Source: an uncultured Butyrivibrio sp.
Lineage (GTDB): Bacteria > Bacillota > Clostridia > Lachnospirales > Lachnospiraceae
Direction: 5' to 3'
Assembly (NCBI GenBank): GCA_946536145.1
Contig: CAMNEA010000006.1
Location: 16,566-80,565 of the forward strand
Length of the DNA: 64,000 bases
Shown here one piece after another: positions 38,383 through 48,145 of the stretch; position 1 is the stretch's first letter, and each line of letters starts with the position of its first letter. A program made the translations under genes and the position numbers. The notes below the pieces were generated by a model. That model made no database searches. It saw only the letters and a list, made by a program, of their open reading frames with translations, and was not told the origin of the DNA.

Positions 38383-39927
38383 TCAATCCTTGTCATTAAG
38401 ATCAAGGAACTCAAACTCTGAATCAAGGTCATATACATCAGACACAATATTTCTTGGTTTGCGCCTTGCACCCTCTCTGGATGCACCGCCCTCCTCAGAA
38501 TTCCTGTAGGATGAACGTCTTACCTGTCTGTCATCGTCCTCTTCGCTTCTCCTGGTCTGTCTTACAGGTCTGTCTTCTGTGGAACGTCTTACAGGTCTTT
38601 CCTCTGTCTGACGTCTTGCTCCTCTGTCCTCGGTAGCACGTCTTGCACTTCTGTTGTCATCATCGTACTCAGAAGCAGGTCTCTTATTCCTTACAGGTCT
38701 CTCCTCGAATTCCTCATCTCTTCTGGTCTGTCTCTGAGGTCTTGCTGCGCGATCAGCCTCTTCTCTTGAAGGCTTTACTGTGCGCTCCTCTGAAACAGGT
38801 CTCTTGGCTCTCGGTGCAGGCTCTTCCTCCTCGTCATCGCGGGCTCTCTTTCTTGCAGGCTTGGAATAACGATCGTACTCCTCTTCTTCGTCTACATCCT
38901 CGTAATATGACTCGCGAAGCTTAAGTGCAAGAAGGATCATTCCAACTACAAGTGCTGCAATTACAACTGCAAGAATAACAAGTACGGTCTTGTAGGTATT
39001 GTTGGTCTTGGTAAGATTGCCAACCTCATCGCTGCTCTTGGCTGCCTCAATAAGCTCATTGACCTTAACTCTGTAACCACCTACGTTGTCATACAGATAC
39101 CAGATTCCGTTACCTGAATCATCTGTTGAATAAACAAGTGAATATGTGCCATCTCCGGCTTCGCTTGTAGTAGCTGAGCCTGAGTCAGAACCTGATTCCT
39201 CGCTGCCCTCCTGCTCTTCTTCGCCTTCTGATGCCTCGCCTTCGCCGCCTTCAGGAGCTTCGCCTTCTGCGTTCTCGCCGCCCTCAGAACCATCTGAAGG
39301 TGCTGCATCACCGAGCTCAAGGAGATCGCCTCTTATGAATCCGGTCTTGTTGCTGCTTCCGAAAGTAACCTGATACCAGGTCTTGTTATCTGAACCTGTT
39401 GCCTCACCGGTAACAGTTACTGTATCGCCCTTGGATACCTTGCCGACAGAATCATATCCGGTTCCTGCGCCCTGTCTTACATTGGCGCTGTCTGTTGTGA
39501 TAGTTGCAGATTTGGGATCAACAGTTGTAACTGTAGTTGCAGGAAGTGAAGCTGCAGCCGCATTTGACTCTGTTGTATTTGACTTGGTAGTCGTTGCAAC
39601 CTCTGAAGATGCGGATGAACCACCTTTTTTGTCCACCAGATCACTTCTTACATAACCAAAATCTGTCTTGTTGACGCGGATCTTGTACCAGGTATAGCCT
39701 GAAGCATCTGATGCCTCATCAACTATTTCCACTGTGTCTCCGCTCTTAAGGCTTGATACCTGTGACGCCGTTGTACTTGCAGATGATCTTACCTTAACAT
39801 TAGCAGATGAAACTGTTCCTGTTGTCTCTGTATAGGCAAAAGACATAACTCCTGCCGATACAAATAAAGCTCCCGAAACAACCACGGAAAGTCCCAATGA
39901 AATAAGCCTCTTTCCAAGATTTTTCAT
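38383..39927 (-). CDS. SH3b-domain (two copies) membrane protein with charged Arg/Glu-rich C-terminal tail
   Basis: VSSANVKVRSSASTTASQVSSLKSGDTVEIV and TDSANVRQGAGTGYDSVGKVSKGDTVTV; TM VLVILAVVIAALVVGMILLAL. Confidence 0.85.
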   Translation of the reverse strand: MKNLGKRLISLGLSVVVSGALFVSAGVMSFAYTETTGTVSSANVKVRSSASTTASQVSSLKSGDTVEIVDEASDASGYTWYKIRVNKTDFGYVRSDLVDKKGGSSASSEVATTTKSNTTESNAAAASLPATTVTTVDPKSATITTDSANVRQGAGTGYDSVGKVSKGDTVTVTGEATGSDNKTWYQVTFGSSNKTGFIRGDLLELGDAAPSDGSEGGENAEGEAPEGGEGEASEGEEEQEGSEESGSDSGSATTSEAGDGTYSLVYSTDDSGNGIWYLYDNVGGYRVKVNELIEAAKSSDEVGNLTKTNNTYKTVLVILAVVIAALVVGMILLALKLRESYYEDVDEEEEYDRYSKPARKRARDDEEEEPAPRAKRPVSEERTVKPSREEADRAARPQRQTRRDEEFEERPVRNKRPASEYDDDNRSARRATEDRGARRQTEERPVRRSTEDRPVRQTRRSEEDDDRQVRRSSYRNSEEGGASREGARRKPRNIVSDVYDLDSEFEFLDLNDKD

Positions 39928-39929
39928 TT

Positions 39930-41207
39930 TTACTCCTCCATTTCCTCAATTGCCTTGCCAATATCATGGCGCATGTACTTATTCTCAAAGTTGACCCACT
40001 CAGTTGCTTCGTAGGCCTTTCTGCGTGCCTCTTTAAGTGTGTCGCCCTTAGCAGTTATTCCAAGCACTCTTCCGCCATTGGTGACAATTCCCTCCGGCGT
40101 CTTTTTTGTGCCTGCGTGAAAACAATAGTATCCATCTTTTCCCTTGAAATTGTCAAGTCCTGTTATCAGCTTGCCCTTCTCATAGCTGAGCGGATAGCCG
40201 TCACTTGCAAGGACAACACATACTGTCGCCTTGTCCTCAAACTCAAGTTCAAAATCCTCGAGTGTTCCGTCTATGCATGCGTCACAGACATCAATTATAT
40301 CAGACTTAAGTCTCGGAAGCACTACCTGGGCCTCCGGATCACCAAATCTTGCATTGTACTCAAGAACCTTGGGTCCGTCCTCAGTAAGCATAAGTCCAAA
40401 GAAAATAACTCCTTTAAACTCTCTTCCCTCTTTTGCCATAGCCTCAACGGTTCTGCCATAGATGTTCTCTCTGCAGAACTTGTCGACTTCCTCTGTATAG
40501 AAGGGGCTTGGTGAAAAGTTGCCCATTCCGCCTGTATTAAGGCCGGTGTCTCCGTCTCCTGCCCTCTTGTGATCCTGGGCACTTGACATGAGCTTGTAGG
40601 TCTTGCCGTCGACAAAAGACAGCACTGAGACCTCGCGGCCTGTCATAAATTCTTCGATGACCATCTTACTGCCTGCATCTCCGAACTTTTTATCCTGCAT
40701 TATCTGCTTAACTCCGGCGAGAGCCTCTTCCTTGTCATTGCAGATCAGCACGCCCTTACCAAGAGCCAGGCCGTCTGCCTTGAGAACAATCGGAAATTTG
40801 CTGCTCTCCAAATATTTAATGGCATCATCAGCGTTATCAAATGTCTCGTAGGTCGCTGTCGGGATGCCGTACTTTTTCATAAGATCCTTGGAAAAAGCCT
40901 TGCTGCCCTCAAGAATTGCAGCGTTCTTCCTCGGTCCGAAGACTCTGAGTCCCTCCGCTTCAAAGGCATCTACAATACCGCCTACAAGCGGATCGTCCAT
41001 ACCCACAATCGTGAGGTCGATCTCTTTTTCCCTGGCAAATGCCACCAGTTTATCAAACTCCATGGGAGTTATGGGAACGCATTCAGCAAGCTCAGCAATG
41101 CCGCCGTTGCCCGGTGCACAATAAATTTTGTCTACCCTGCTGCTCCTGGAAACGGCCTCGGCAATAGCATGCTCCCTGCCGCCTCCTCCAACAATCAAAA
41201 CTTTCAT
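39930..41207 (-). CDS. purD: Phosphoribosylamine-glycine ligase
   Basis: MKVLIVGGGGREHAIA; NARFGDPEAQVVLPRL. Confidence 0.97.
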   Translation of the reverse strand: MKVLIVGGGGREHAIAEAVSRSSRVDKIYCAPGNGGIAELAECVPITPMEFDKLVAFAREKEIDLTIVGMDDPLVGGIVDAFEAEGLRVFGPRKNAAILEGSKAFSKDLMKKYGIPTATYETFDNADDAIKYLESSKFPIVLKADGLALGKGVLICNDKEEALAGVKQIMQDKKFGDAGSKMVIEEFMTGREVSVLSFVDGKTYKLMSSAQDHKRAGDGDTGLNTGGMGNFSPSPFYTEEVDKFCRENIYGRTVEAMAKEGREFKGVIFFGLMLTEDGPKVLEYNARFGDPEAQVVLPRLKSDIIDVCDACIDGTLEDFELEFEDKATVCVVLASDGYPLSYEKGKLITGLDNFKGKDGYYCFHAGTKKTPEGIVTNGGRVLGITAKGDTLKEARRKAYEATEWVNFENKYMRHDIGKAIEEMEE

Positions 41208-41872
41208 CTTCCCTCTTCTCCTGTGATCCCCGGCAGAATATCACTGTCATATCCAGCCACAATAACTTTGTTACCGTCTACACTGACCTTCCCCTGCGCA
41301 ATAAGATCGATTGCCATGGGAAGCAGTTTCCACTCCGCCTCTTCCATAATGCGCCTCTGAAGGCTCTCAGGCGTATCATCATCTCTCACCATTACAGGCT
41401 TTTGAAGAATAATAGGCCCTGTATCCGTGCCCTCGTCCACAAAGTGAACGGTAGCTCCCGATACCCTTGCGCCCCTCTCAAGCACCTTCTTGTGAACACC
41501 CAGACCATAATAACCTGTTCCACAGAAAGATGGAATAAGAGATGGATGGATATTGATTATCCTGTTCCTAAATGCCCTTACTACGCTCTCAGGAATGACC
41601 ACAAGACATCCCGCAAGTACAATAAGATCCGGATCCGCCTCTTTTAAAAGCTGCAAAAGGGCTATATTGAAATCATCCCTTGTCGCATAATCTTTTGGAC
41701 TGATGCAGGCTGTAGGTATCCCCGCCGTCCTGGCTCTCTCCAGAGCATAGGCTCCGGGGTTATTGCTGTATACCATACATATCTGCGTATTTCTTATTGT
41801 CCCGTTTTTAATTCCATCAATGATAGCCTGGAGGTTGGTCCCGCCTCCTGACACCAGAACAGCTATTCTCAT
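41204..41872 (-). CDS. purN: Phosphoribosylglycinamide formyltransferase
   Basis: MRIAVLVSGGGTNLQAIIDG; INIHPSLIPSFCG; overlaps purD. Confidence 0.96.
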   Translation of the reverse strand: MRIAVLVSGGGTNLQAIIDGIKNGTIRNTQICMVYSNNPGAYALERARTAGIPTACISPKDYATRDDFNIALLQLLKEADPDLIVLAGCLVVIPESVVRAFRNRIINIHPSLIPSFCGTGYYGLGVHKKVLERGARVSGATVHFVDEGTDTGPIILQKPVMVRDDDTPESLQRRIMEEAEWKLLPMAIDLIAQGKVSVDGNKVIVAGYDSDILPGITGEEGR

Positions 41873-42900
41873 ATCAGATCTACACCCTTTTCACCGGCTT
41901 TAACGTTTCCAACTACAAATGCCCTGTCACCTGCTGCCTCTATAGCTCTTATCGCAGCATCAGCATCGGAAGGATCAAAAGCAAGAACCATTCCAAGGCC
42001 CATATTGTAGGTATTGTACATCATCCGCTCTTCTATGCCGCCCTTTTGCTGCATGAGCTTAAAGATCGCCGGCACCTCATAGCTGTCCTTCCTGACGACA
42101 GCTCTCATCCCATCGGGAAGCATCCTCGGGATGTTCTCATAGAAGCCGCCGCCCGTGATGTGGCTTGCTCCCTTTACCCTGATCCCTGCAGATTTGAGGG
42201 ACTTCATCATCTTTACATATATTCTTGTAGGAGTAAGAAGGCACTCCCCAAGCGTCATACCAAGTTCGTCGTAGTAGGTATTAAGGCTTTCAACGGTCAT
42301 GTCAAATACCTTGCGCACAAGAGAGAATCCATTGGAATGGACGCCGCTTGAAGCGACACCTATCAGCACATCGCCATCAGCAATAGTGCTGCCGTCGATC
42401 ATGTCCTTCCTGTCGACAACTCCCACTGTAAATCCTGCTACATCATACTCATCCTCAGGCATGAGCCCAGGATGCTCTGCGGTCTCGCCGCCAATAAGCG
42501 CACAGTCCGACTGCTTGCAGCCATCAGCCACACCCTTGACGATCTGTGCAATCTTGTCAGGTTCATTCCTGCCACATGCTATATAATCCAGGAAAAAGAG
42601 CGGCTCGCCGCCTGCGCAGGCAACGTCGTTGACACACATTGCCACAGCATCTATTCCTATTGTATCGTGCTTATCAAGTAAAAACGCAAGTTTGATCTTG
42701 GTTCCGACTCCGTCGGTTCCGGACAAAAGTACCGGGTCCTCCATGTCCTTGATCCCCTTCATGGAGAAGGCTCCCGAAAACCCTCCAAGACCTCCGAGTA
42801 CCTCGGGTCTCATGGTCTCCTTAACATACCCCTTTATCAGTTCCACTGACTTATATCCGGCCTCTATATCAACGCCGGCTGTCTTGTAATCCAGTGCCAT
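41869..42900 (-). CDS. purM: Phosphoribosylformylglycinamidine cyclo-ligase
   Basis: YKTAGVDIEAGYKSVELIKGYV; LLSGTDGVGTKIKLA; overlaps purN. Confidence 0.97.
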   Translation of the reverse strand: MALDYKTAGVDIEAGYKSVELIKGYVKETMRPEVLGGLGGFSGAFSMKGIKDMEDPVLLSGTDGVGTKIKLAFLLDKHDTIGIDAVAMCVNDVACAGGEPLFFLDYIACGRNEPDKIAQIVKGVADGCKQSDCALIGGETAEHPGLMPEDEYDVAGFTVGVVDRKDMIDGSTIADGDVLIGVASSGVHSNGFSLVRKVFDMTVESLNTYYDELGMTLGECLLTPTRIYVKMMKSLKSAGIRVKGASHITGGGFYENIPRMLPDGMRAVVRKDSYEVPAIFKLMQQKGGIEERMMYNTYNMGLGMVLAFDPSDADAAIRAIEAAGDRAFVVGNVKAGEKGVDLI

Positions 42901-42950
42901 CCTCTCTCCCTTCGCATAAACAATGTAGTGACAGGTAACTTACCAATATC

Positions 42951-43451
42951 TTAATAGTTCTTATAGCCTACTTCCTGAAGTCTCTCATCCTTCTCTACAA
43001 CTGCTTCCTTTAAGGATCTGCTGTACTCCTTGAGTTTTGCAAGCAGCTCATCATCACCTGTTGCCAGTATCTTGGCAGCAAGGAGCGCCGCGTTTGCTCC
43101 TCCGTTTATCGCCACGGTCGCCACAGGAATTCCTGTTGGCATCTGGACTATGCTGTAAAGAGAGTCCCTTCCGCCAAGCGATGTGGTGTGCATAGGTATA
43201 CCAATGACAGGCAGCGGAAAAATAGCCGCGCACATTCCCGGCAGATGAGCTGCCATTCCTGCACCTGCTATGATAACCTTAAATCCCTTCTCCTCTGCGC
43301 TTTTTGCATATTCAAAAAACTCATCGGGCTCTCTGTGCGCCGAGATAATACGCATCTCATAGCTTATCCCAAGCTGCTCCAGAATATCTGCCGCCTTACT
43401 CATCACGGGCATATCCGAATCACTGCCCATCACAATCCCAACCTGTGCCAT
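42951..43451 (-). CDS. purE: 5-(carboxyamino)imidazole ribonucleotide mutase
   Basis: VGIVMGSDSDMPVMSKAADIL; ISAHREPDE. Confidence 0.97.
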   Translation of the reverse strand: MAQVGIVMGSDSDMPVMSKAADILEQLGISYEMRIISAHREPDEFFEYAKSAEEKGFKVIIAGAGMAAHLPGMCAAIFPLPVIGIPMHTTSLGGRDSLYSIVQMPTGIPVATVAINGGANAALLAAKILATGDDELLAKLKEYSRSLKEAVVEKDERLQEVGYKNY

Positions 43452-43550
43452 ACTCTCTCCTCATTTTAATATTCTATATCTTGACAGTCGTATAATAACA
43501 CAATACAAAATATTGTGCCACATTTTTTACAAAAAATTTAACATTTAAAA

Positions 43551-45653
43551 TTATGCTTCATCAAGCGGTATATTAAGCTCCTCCGTGCCAGGAAGAACAA
43601 ACCTTCCGTCCTTTATCACAGTCACGAAGCTGCCGTCCTGCCTGACCGCCCTGATCTCCCCAAGTTCGTCGTAGGGAATCGTAATATCGGTGTGGCAAAA
43701 GAAATATGCCTTGTCGGGATCGGTCTTTCTATTAATAGAAACCTCATTGTCCCTGGCAACTATAGCCTTGCCATCCGGGTTGTATGTACAGTTGTCCTCT
43801 TCCTGTGAATAGCAGGTGTCGCCGACAGCAAAGTGCGGTCCTGTCTTTTCCGCGATCAGGATGGGGAGCTTCTCCTCAATTCCGTACTTCCTCGCAACCA
43901 CATACGCAAGCGTGTTGGTGCCTATCGCAAACTCTCCTATCGGAAGAGTCCTGTGTCCAAAGAGGATGTTGTCGTTTATATACTTTTTGTTCTCTTCCTC
44001 AGATTCAAAATTGGAACAGCTGTAGTCGGTGATCATGCCGTCCTTAAACTTTATTTCAAGGTTCTTAAAGAAGAGCCCCTCGAGGAATACTCCTGTCACA
44101 TGAAGCGTTCCTTCAGTTCCTGTCAGTCTGGGTGAGGTGAACACCTCTCCAACGGGGATGTTGACATCTGCCACACAGTTCTCAAAGTTCGTCTGGCTGC
44201 TCCTGTCATCAAGCTCGTGCAGCATGACCTTCATGCTTGTGTGATTCTCGCCCATTCCGGTTATGAGACAGTAGGAAGCCTCATCCAGGGCATCGACGAT
44301 TTTTTGCTGTATCCTCTGATATAACTTGTAGTCCAGAGTGTTGATCTTTACTATCTCGTCAAATATCTGCGCGTAGTTCTCACCTATCTCCGGCACAGGG
44401 AAAGAGATTATGGTAAAGCTCCTCTCTTTTCCTATAATATATTCATTCTGAATAAGAGATGCCTGCACCTTGTAGTCGCTGACCATCTTCTTCTGGGCTT
44501 TGTCAAATTTGAGTGCCATGGCATCGGTTGCAGGTGAAAAGGGCTTCTCGCCAAACACTTCTATGACAGCAGGTCCGCCAAAGAGCTTTGCTTCTTTTTT
44601 GTACTTTTCTCCGGCTGCCCGCACCGCTTCAAGTCTCCTGCTGACAAGAGCCTTGTCCAGTATCAGCGCGTCATCATCCTTGTGGTCATAGTCAAACTGC
44701 CTGTTGGGAACGGCTCCGTAGTATCCGGATCTCCTTGCACTTCCTCCCATGAAGAAACCTGACATAACCGCCCTGTAGATCGTGGTTTTAAGGCCGATCT
44801 TTTCAAAATTCTCAACTGCTTTCCTGACAATCCTCTCAAATCCGAGCTGGTAGATGATCGATACTGTCTTTTTGATAGTTATGTCCTTGCCGGTCATCTC
44901 AAAGCCGATGCGGTAGCCTTCGGTAAATGTCTCCGCCAGTCTGTCTATGTCCTTCTGAGGCAGGCTGTTTAAATACTGCGCAGCCCCAAGCTCGTTTTCC
45001 GATATATACTCCCCGAACCTGTAGAGATAGCGAAGGTCTGTAAGATCGCTGTTCATGATTATATCTCTTGCAAAAGAGACATCCGGGTCGACGATCGACG
45101 CAAACCTTGCCACTCTCTCCTGCTCTGCGTAGTCGCTGTAAAACCAGTACAGGATCTTCCGAAGTTCATCAAAAGAAGGAATGCCGGCTGCCTGATCCGC
45201 TGAAGCAAATACTCCGTACACCTCAAGGAACAGCTCAAGCCTTATCACGATCTCTTCAATGTTGCCCTCATAAGCAAAGCCAATAAGCGATCTAATCTCG
45301 AAGTAAAGAGATGATAAGAGCCTCCCATAGTCCCTGCCCAGTTTGTCTGACGCAAAAGACGGATTGCCATAACTTACTGCGTAGTTCTCCGGAAGGATAT
45401 CGCTGTAGAGTTCCTCATTCTTACCCTTTAGTTCCTCCCAGGATGCATCTGAAAGTCTTCCCTCCACAGCCTCATCAAGGATTCCAAGTATTGTAAGGAG
45501 AAACCTTGAGACACTCTTAAAGTAGTCATCAAATTCCTTCGCCTTGAGTTTTTCTTCGCCGATCTGTCTGATCCTCTCCTCGCAGAATGAGAGTCTCTGC
45601 TTCACAACATCTGCGCCTGTCTCAAATTCAAAATATAGTTCGTCACCGTTCAT
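43551..45653 (-). CDS. Aminopeptidase, M29-like
   Basis: NIPVGEVFTSPRLTGTEGTLHVTG and ILFGHRTLPIGEFAIGTNTLAYVVARKYGIEEKLPILIAEKTGPHFAVGDT. Confidence 0.75.
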   Translation of the reverse strand: MNGDELYFEFETGADVVKQRLSFCEERIRQIGEEKLKAKEFDDYFKSVSRFLLTILGILDEAVEGRLSDASWEELKGKNEELYSDILPENYAVSYGNPSFASDKLGRDYGRLLSSLYFEIRSLIGFAYEGNIEEIVIRLELFLEVYGVFASADQAAGIPSFDELRKILYWFYSDYAEQERVARFASIVDPDVSFARDIIMNSDLTDLRYLYRFGEYISENELGAAQYLNSLPQKDIDRLAETFTEGYRIGFEMTGKDITIKKTVSIIYQLGFERIVRKAVENFEKIGLKTTIYRAVMSGFFMGGSARRSGYYGAVPNRQFDYDHKDDDALILDKALVSRRLEAVRAAGEKYKKEAKLFGGPAVIEVFGEKPFSPATDAMALKFDKAQKKMVSDYKVQASLIQNEYIIGKERSFTIISFPVPEIGENYAQIFDEIVKINTLDYKLYQRIQQKIVDALDEASYCLITGMGENHTSMKVMLHELDDRSSQTNFENCVADVNIPVGEVFTSPRLTGTEGTLHVTGVFLEGLFFKNLEIKFKDGMITDYSCSNFESEEENKKYINDNILFGHRTLPIGEFAIGTNTLAYVVARKYGIEEKLPILIAEKTGPHFAVGDTCYSQEEDNCTYNPDGKAIVARDNEVSINRKTDPDKAYFFCHTDITIPYDELGEIRAVRQDGSFVTVIKDGRFVLPGTEELNIPLDEA

Positions 45654-45654
45654 A

Positions 45655-45996
45655 TCAGCTAAGTCCCATCACTAAAATTACAATTACAAATATTATTGAC
45701 AAAGAATTGAGAATTATCCCGAGATTGGGAAATAACTTAAAAATATCCCGTTCAAATCTTGACTGTATTCCGAGAACAATTCCCACAACAGAAAAAACTG
45801 CCGCCAGCATTGCCGCTGCGGCATATTTCACCTGGGCCTGCCCGCCGTCCCTGTATGTAAAAAAGACGGCACACCCCAGGGTCACCACTGATATGCACCC
45901 GAGAATGGCTGACATTACGCCTTTCTCGGGATGCCTGTTGTCTGTAAACATGTACCGGTCTCTGACCGGTTCAAACTTTCTTATCTTAATCCTCAT
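45655..45996 (-). CDS. Small membrane protein with three hydrophobic segments
   Basis: FTDNRHPEKGVMSAILGCISVVTLGCAVFFTYRDGGQAQVKYAAAAMLAAVFSVVGIVLGI. Confidence 0.7.
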   Translation of the reverse strand: MRIKIRKFEPVRDRYMFTDNRHPEKGVMSAILGCISVVTLGCAVFFTYRDGGQAQVKYAAAAMLAAVFSVVGIVLGIQSRFERDIFKLFPNLGIILNSLSIIFVIVILVMGLS

Positions 45997-46006
45997 GAGT
46001 GCCTTC

Positions 46007-46159
46007 TTAAAAAACTATATGCCTTCTGCTGGAGAGTAGCTTGCCTCCGCTGACAATAAGAAGGACTCCCATCGCTATGCCTGCGACTATGGAGATAACT
46101 CCAAATGCAATACTGAGCGCGCCGGATACTCCAAGCTGTTTGTATACTTTCTCTTCCAT
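46007..46159 (-). CDS. 50-aa membrane protein (MEEKVYKQLGVSGALSIAFGVISIVAGIAMGVLLIVSGGKLLSSRRHIVF)
   Basis: Read on the minus strand between pyrE and 45996; TM segment; absent from the ORF track because of size. Confidence 0.7.
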   Translation of the reverse strand: MEEKVYKQLGVSGALSIAFGVISIVAGIAMGVLLIVSGGKLLSSRRHIVF

Positions 46160-46174
46160 TGAAATAATACCCCC

Positions 46175-46852
46175 TTATTTTGCACCGTACTCTGCATAGT
46201 ATGCATCAATCGATTTCTTGATGTCTTTGGTCAGAAGAACCTCGCCGTCGATCGGTCTGTTATACAGATATGAAACCACATCATTCATCGTAACTATGGA
46301 TGCGGCGGAGAATCCATATCTCTCCCTGATCTCGTCAAGAGCACTCATATCGGAATCCTGGCCCTTCTCCTGTCTGTTCAGTGATACCATAAGTCCGACT
46401 ATATCACAGTCAGCCTGTTCCTGAATGATAGGCACGGTCTCCTCTATCGACTTGCCTGATGTAGTTACATCCTCAATGATAAGAACCCTGTCTCCGTCGC
46501 GGAGCTTGGTCCCAAGAAGTATCCCCTTGTCGCCGTGATCCTTGATCTCTTTCCTGTTGGAACAGTATCTTATCTCTCTTCCGTAGAGTTCGCTGATGGC
46601 AATCGATGTTGCAACCGCAAGAGGTATCCCCTTATATGCCGGTCCAAAGAGAACATCGAACTCAAGTCCGAAGGTATCATGAATTGCCCTTGCATAATAA
46701 CTTCCAAGCTTTTTGAGCTGAGCGCCTGTAACATAGGCTCCTGCATTCATAAAAAATGGGGACTTGCGTCCACTCTTAAGTGTGAATTCACCAAACTTGA
46801 GGACGTTGCTGTCTACCATGAATTCAATGAACTCTTCCTTGTATCTTTCCAT
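46175..46852 (-). CDS. pyrE: Orotate phosphoribosyltransferase
   Basis: LKSGRKSPFFMNAGAYVTG; LIIEDVTTSGKSI. Confidence 0.95.
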   Translation of the reverse strand: MERYKEEFIEFMVDSNVLKFGEFTLKSGRKSPFFMNAGAYVTGAQLKKLGSYYARAIHDTFGLEFDVLFGPAYKGIPLAVATSIAISELYGREIRYCSNRKEIKDHGDKGILLGTKLRDGDRVLIIEDVTTSGKSIEETVPIIQEQADCDIVGLMVSLNRQEKGQDSDMSALDEIRERYGFSAASIVTMNDVVSYLYNRPIDGEVLLTKDIKKSIDAYYAEYGAK

Positions 46853-46948
46853 AACCACATAGACTCCTTTATACGTTTGCTATTGAGAGACAGATTTCTC
46901 TCTAAAAGTATACCAAATTATTCTGTGTAGTAAACCGTTTTAAGACAA

Positions 46949-48145
46949 TTACTGCTCGATTGTTATAATATCTGAAAGCACATAGTGAAACAGCGGATAT
47001 GAGCAGTGATCATTTTCTATGTAACCTTTCCTTAGGTCATAAGTGTCCGACGGATCCTCAGGATTTACACCGGTATAATTGCCCTTATAAACAAAATCCA
47101 CCTCACCTTTCCTGAACCGTTCTATGGCTTTGTCCATTGCCTCCTGTGTTCCAAAGGCAGCCACCTGCTGGTTCAGATCCTCCATCTCAACCCAGCCGTT
47201 CTCAAATCCTGCAGATGCATCCGTGCCATACACATGAGCTGCCAGACCTTTTTCTATCTTCCTGTCGGCCATTACTGCATCAGCAGCAGCAAGCACATAG
47301 GGCTCCCAGCATATCCTTGAAGTAACAAGGGATGCAGCAGGTGCAACCTCGGACATACTCTGATTGTATCCGACAAAGTATACGGGTTTTCCCTCTGCGT
47401 TATTCTCCTCACAGGCAATCGCAGGACCGATCGTATCGGTGTGCTGCGAAATAACTATGCATCCATCATCTATAAGGCGCTGCGCAGAGCTCTTTTCCAG
47501 AGCGTAGCTGCTCCAGGTATTGGTGTAGCATACCTTCATGGTCGTTGATGAGACAACAGATCTTGCTCCAAGGAGAAATGCGGTATAACCCGAGATAACT
47601 TCCGGAGTAGGAAACGCGGCAACAAACCCAACAATTGCCTGTTCTTCCGAGATCACACCCTCAAGAATCATCTGTCTTATCTTCATACCCGCAGCTATTC
47701 CGCTGACATACCTGCCCTGGTAGGCCTCACCCTTGAAGGTGTGGTAATTGGAAGGAACAGATTTGCCGGTCATATCCATATACGAAGTCTGACAGAACTG
47801 GATATCGGGATATTGAGGAGCAAGCTCCATGACAACTTCGCTGTAACCGTTAAGGAATATTATGTCACAGCCCTTATCCGCAAGCTCCCTGAGCGGCTCT
47901 TCCATCTCCTCGTCAAGCACGTTGCTGCAGGAAAGGATGTCCACAGCATCTCCATATTTTTTCTCGAGCGCATCGCTTGCAAGGGAAAAATTGTAGGTAT
48001 ATGGCGTACTCTCGTCATTGTCATAGATAAAGCCAACTGTAAGGTGTTCCTTCCTGCCCATGATATTCAGGACACTGAAACAGGTATGAAAGGCAGCCAG
48101 CATGATCAGGCACGTCAGAACAGTCGCAATATAAACCCTTTTCAT
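46949..48145 (-). CDS. BMP-family substrate-binding protein (Med-like)
   Basis: LTVGFIYDNDESTPYTYNFSLASDALEKKYG; AYQGRYVSGIAAGMKIR; VGFVAAFPTPEVISGYTAFLLGARSV. Confidence 0.88.
   Translation of the reverse strand: MKRVYIATVLTCLIMLAAFHTCFSVLNIMGRKEHLTVGFIYDNDESTPYTYNFSLASDALEKKYGDAVDILSCSNVLDEEMEEPLRELADKGCDIIFLNGYSEVVMELAPQYPDIQFCQTSYMDMTGKSVPSNYHTFKGEAYQGRYVSGIAAGMKIRQMILEGVISEEQAIVGFVAAFPTPEVISGYTAFLLGARSVVSSTTMKVCYTNTWSSYALEKSSAQRLIDDGCIVISQHTDTIGPAIACEENNAEGKPVYFVGYNQSMSEVAPAASLVTSRICWEPYVLAAADAVMADRKIEKGLAAHVYGTDASAGFENGWVEMEDLNQQVAAFGTQEAMDKAIERFRKGEVDFVYKGNYTGVNPEDPSDTYDLRKGYIENDHCSYPLFHYVLSDIITIEQ

Noticed and set aside
39930-43451. purD-purN-purM-purE cluster as an unusual operon
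   Set aside because: Ordinary purine biosynthesis gene order with short overlaps; nothing anomalous seen.
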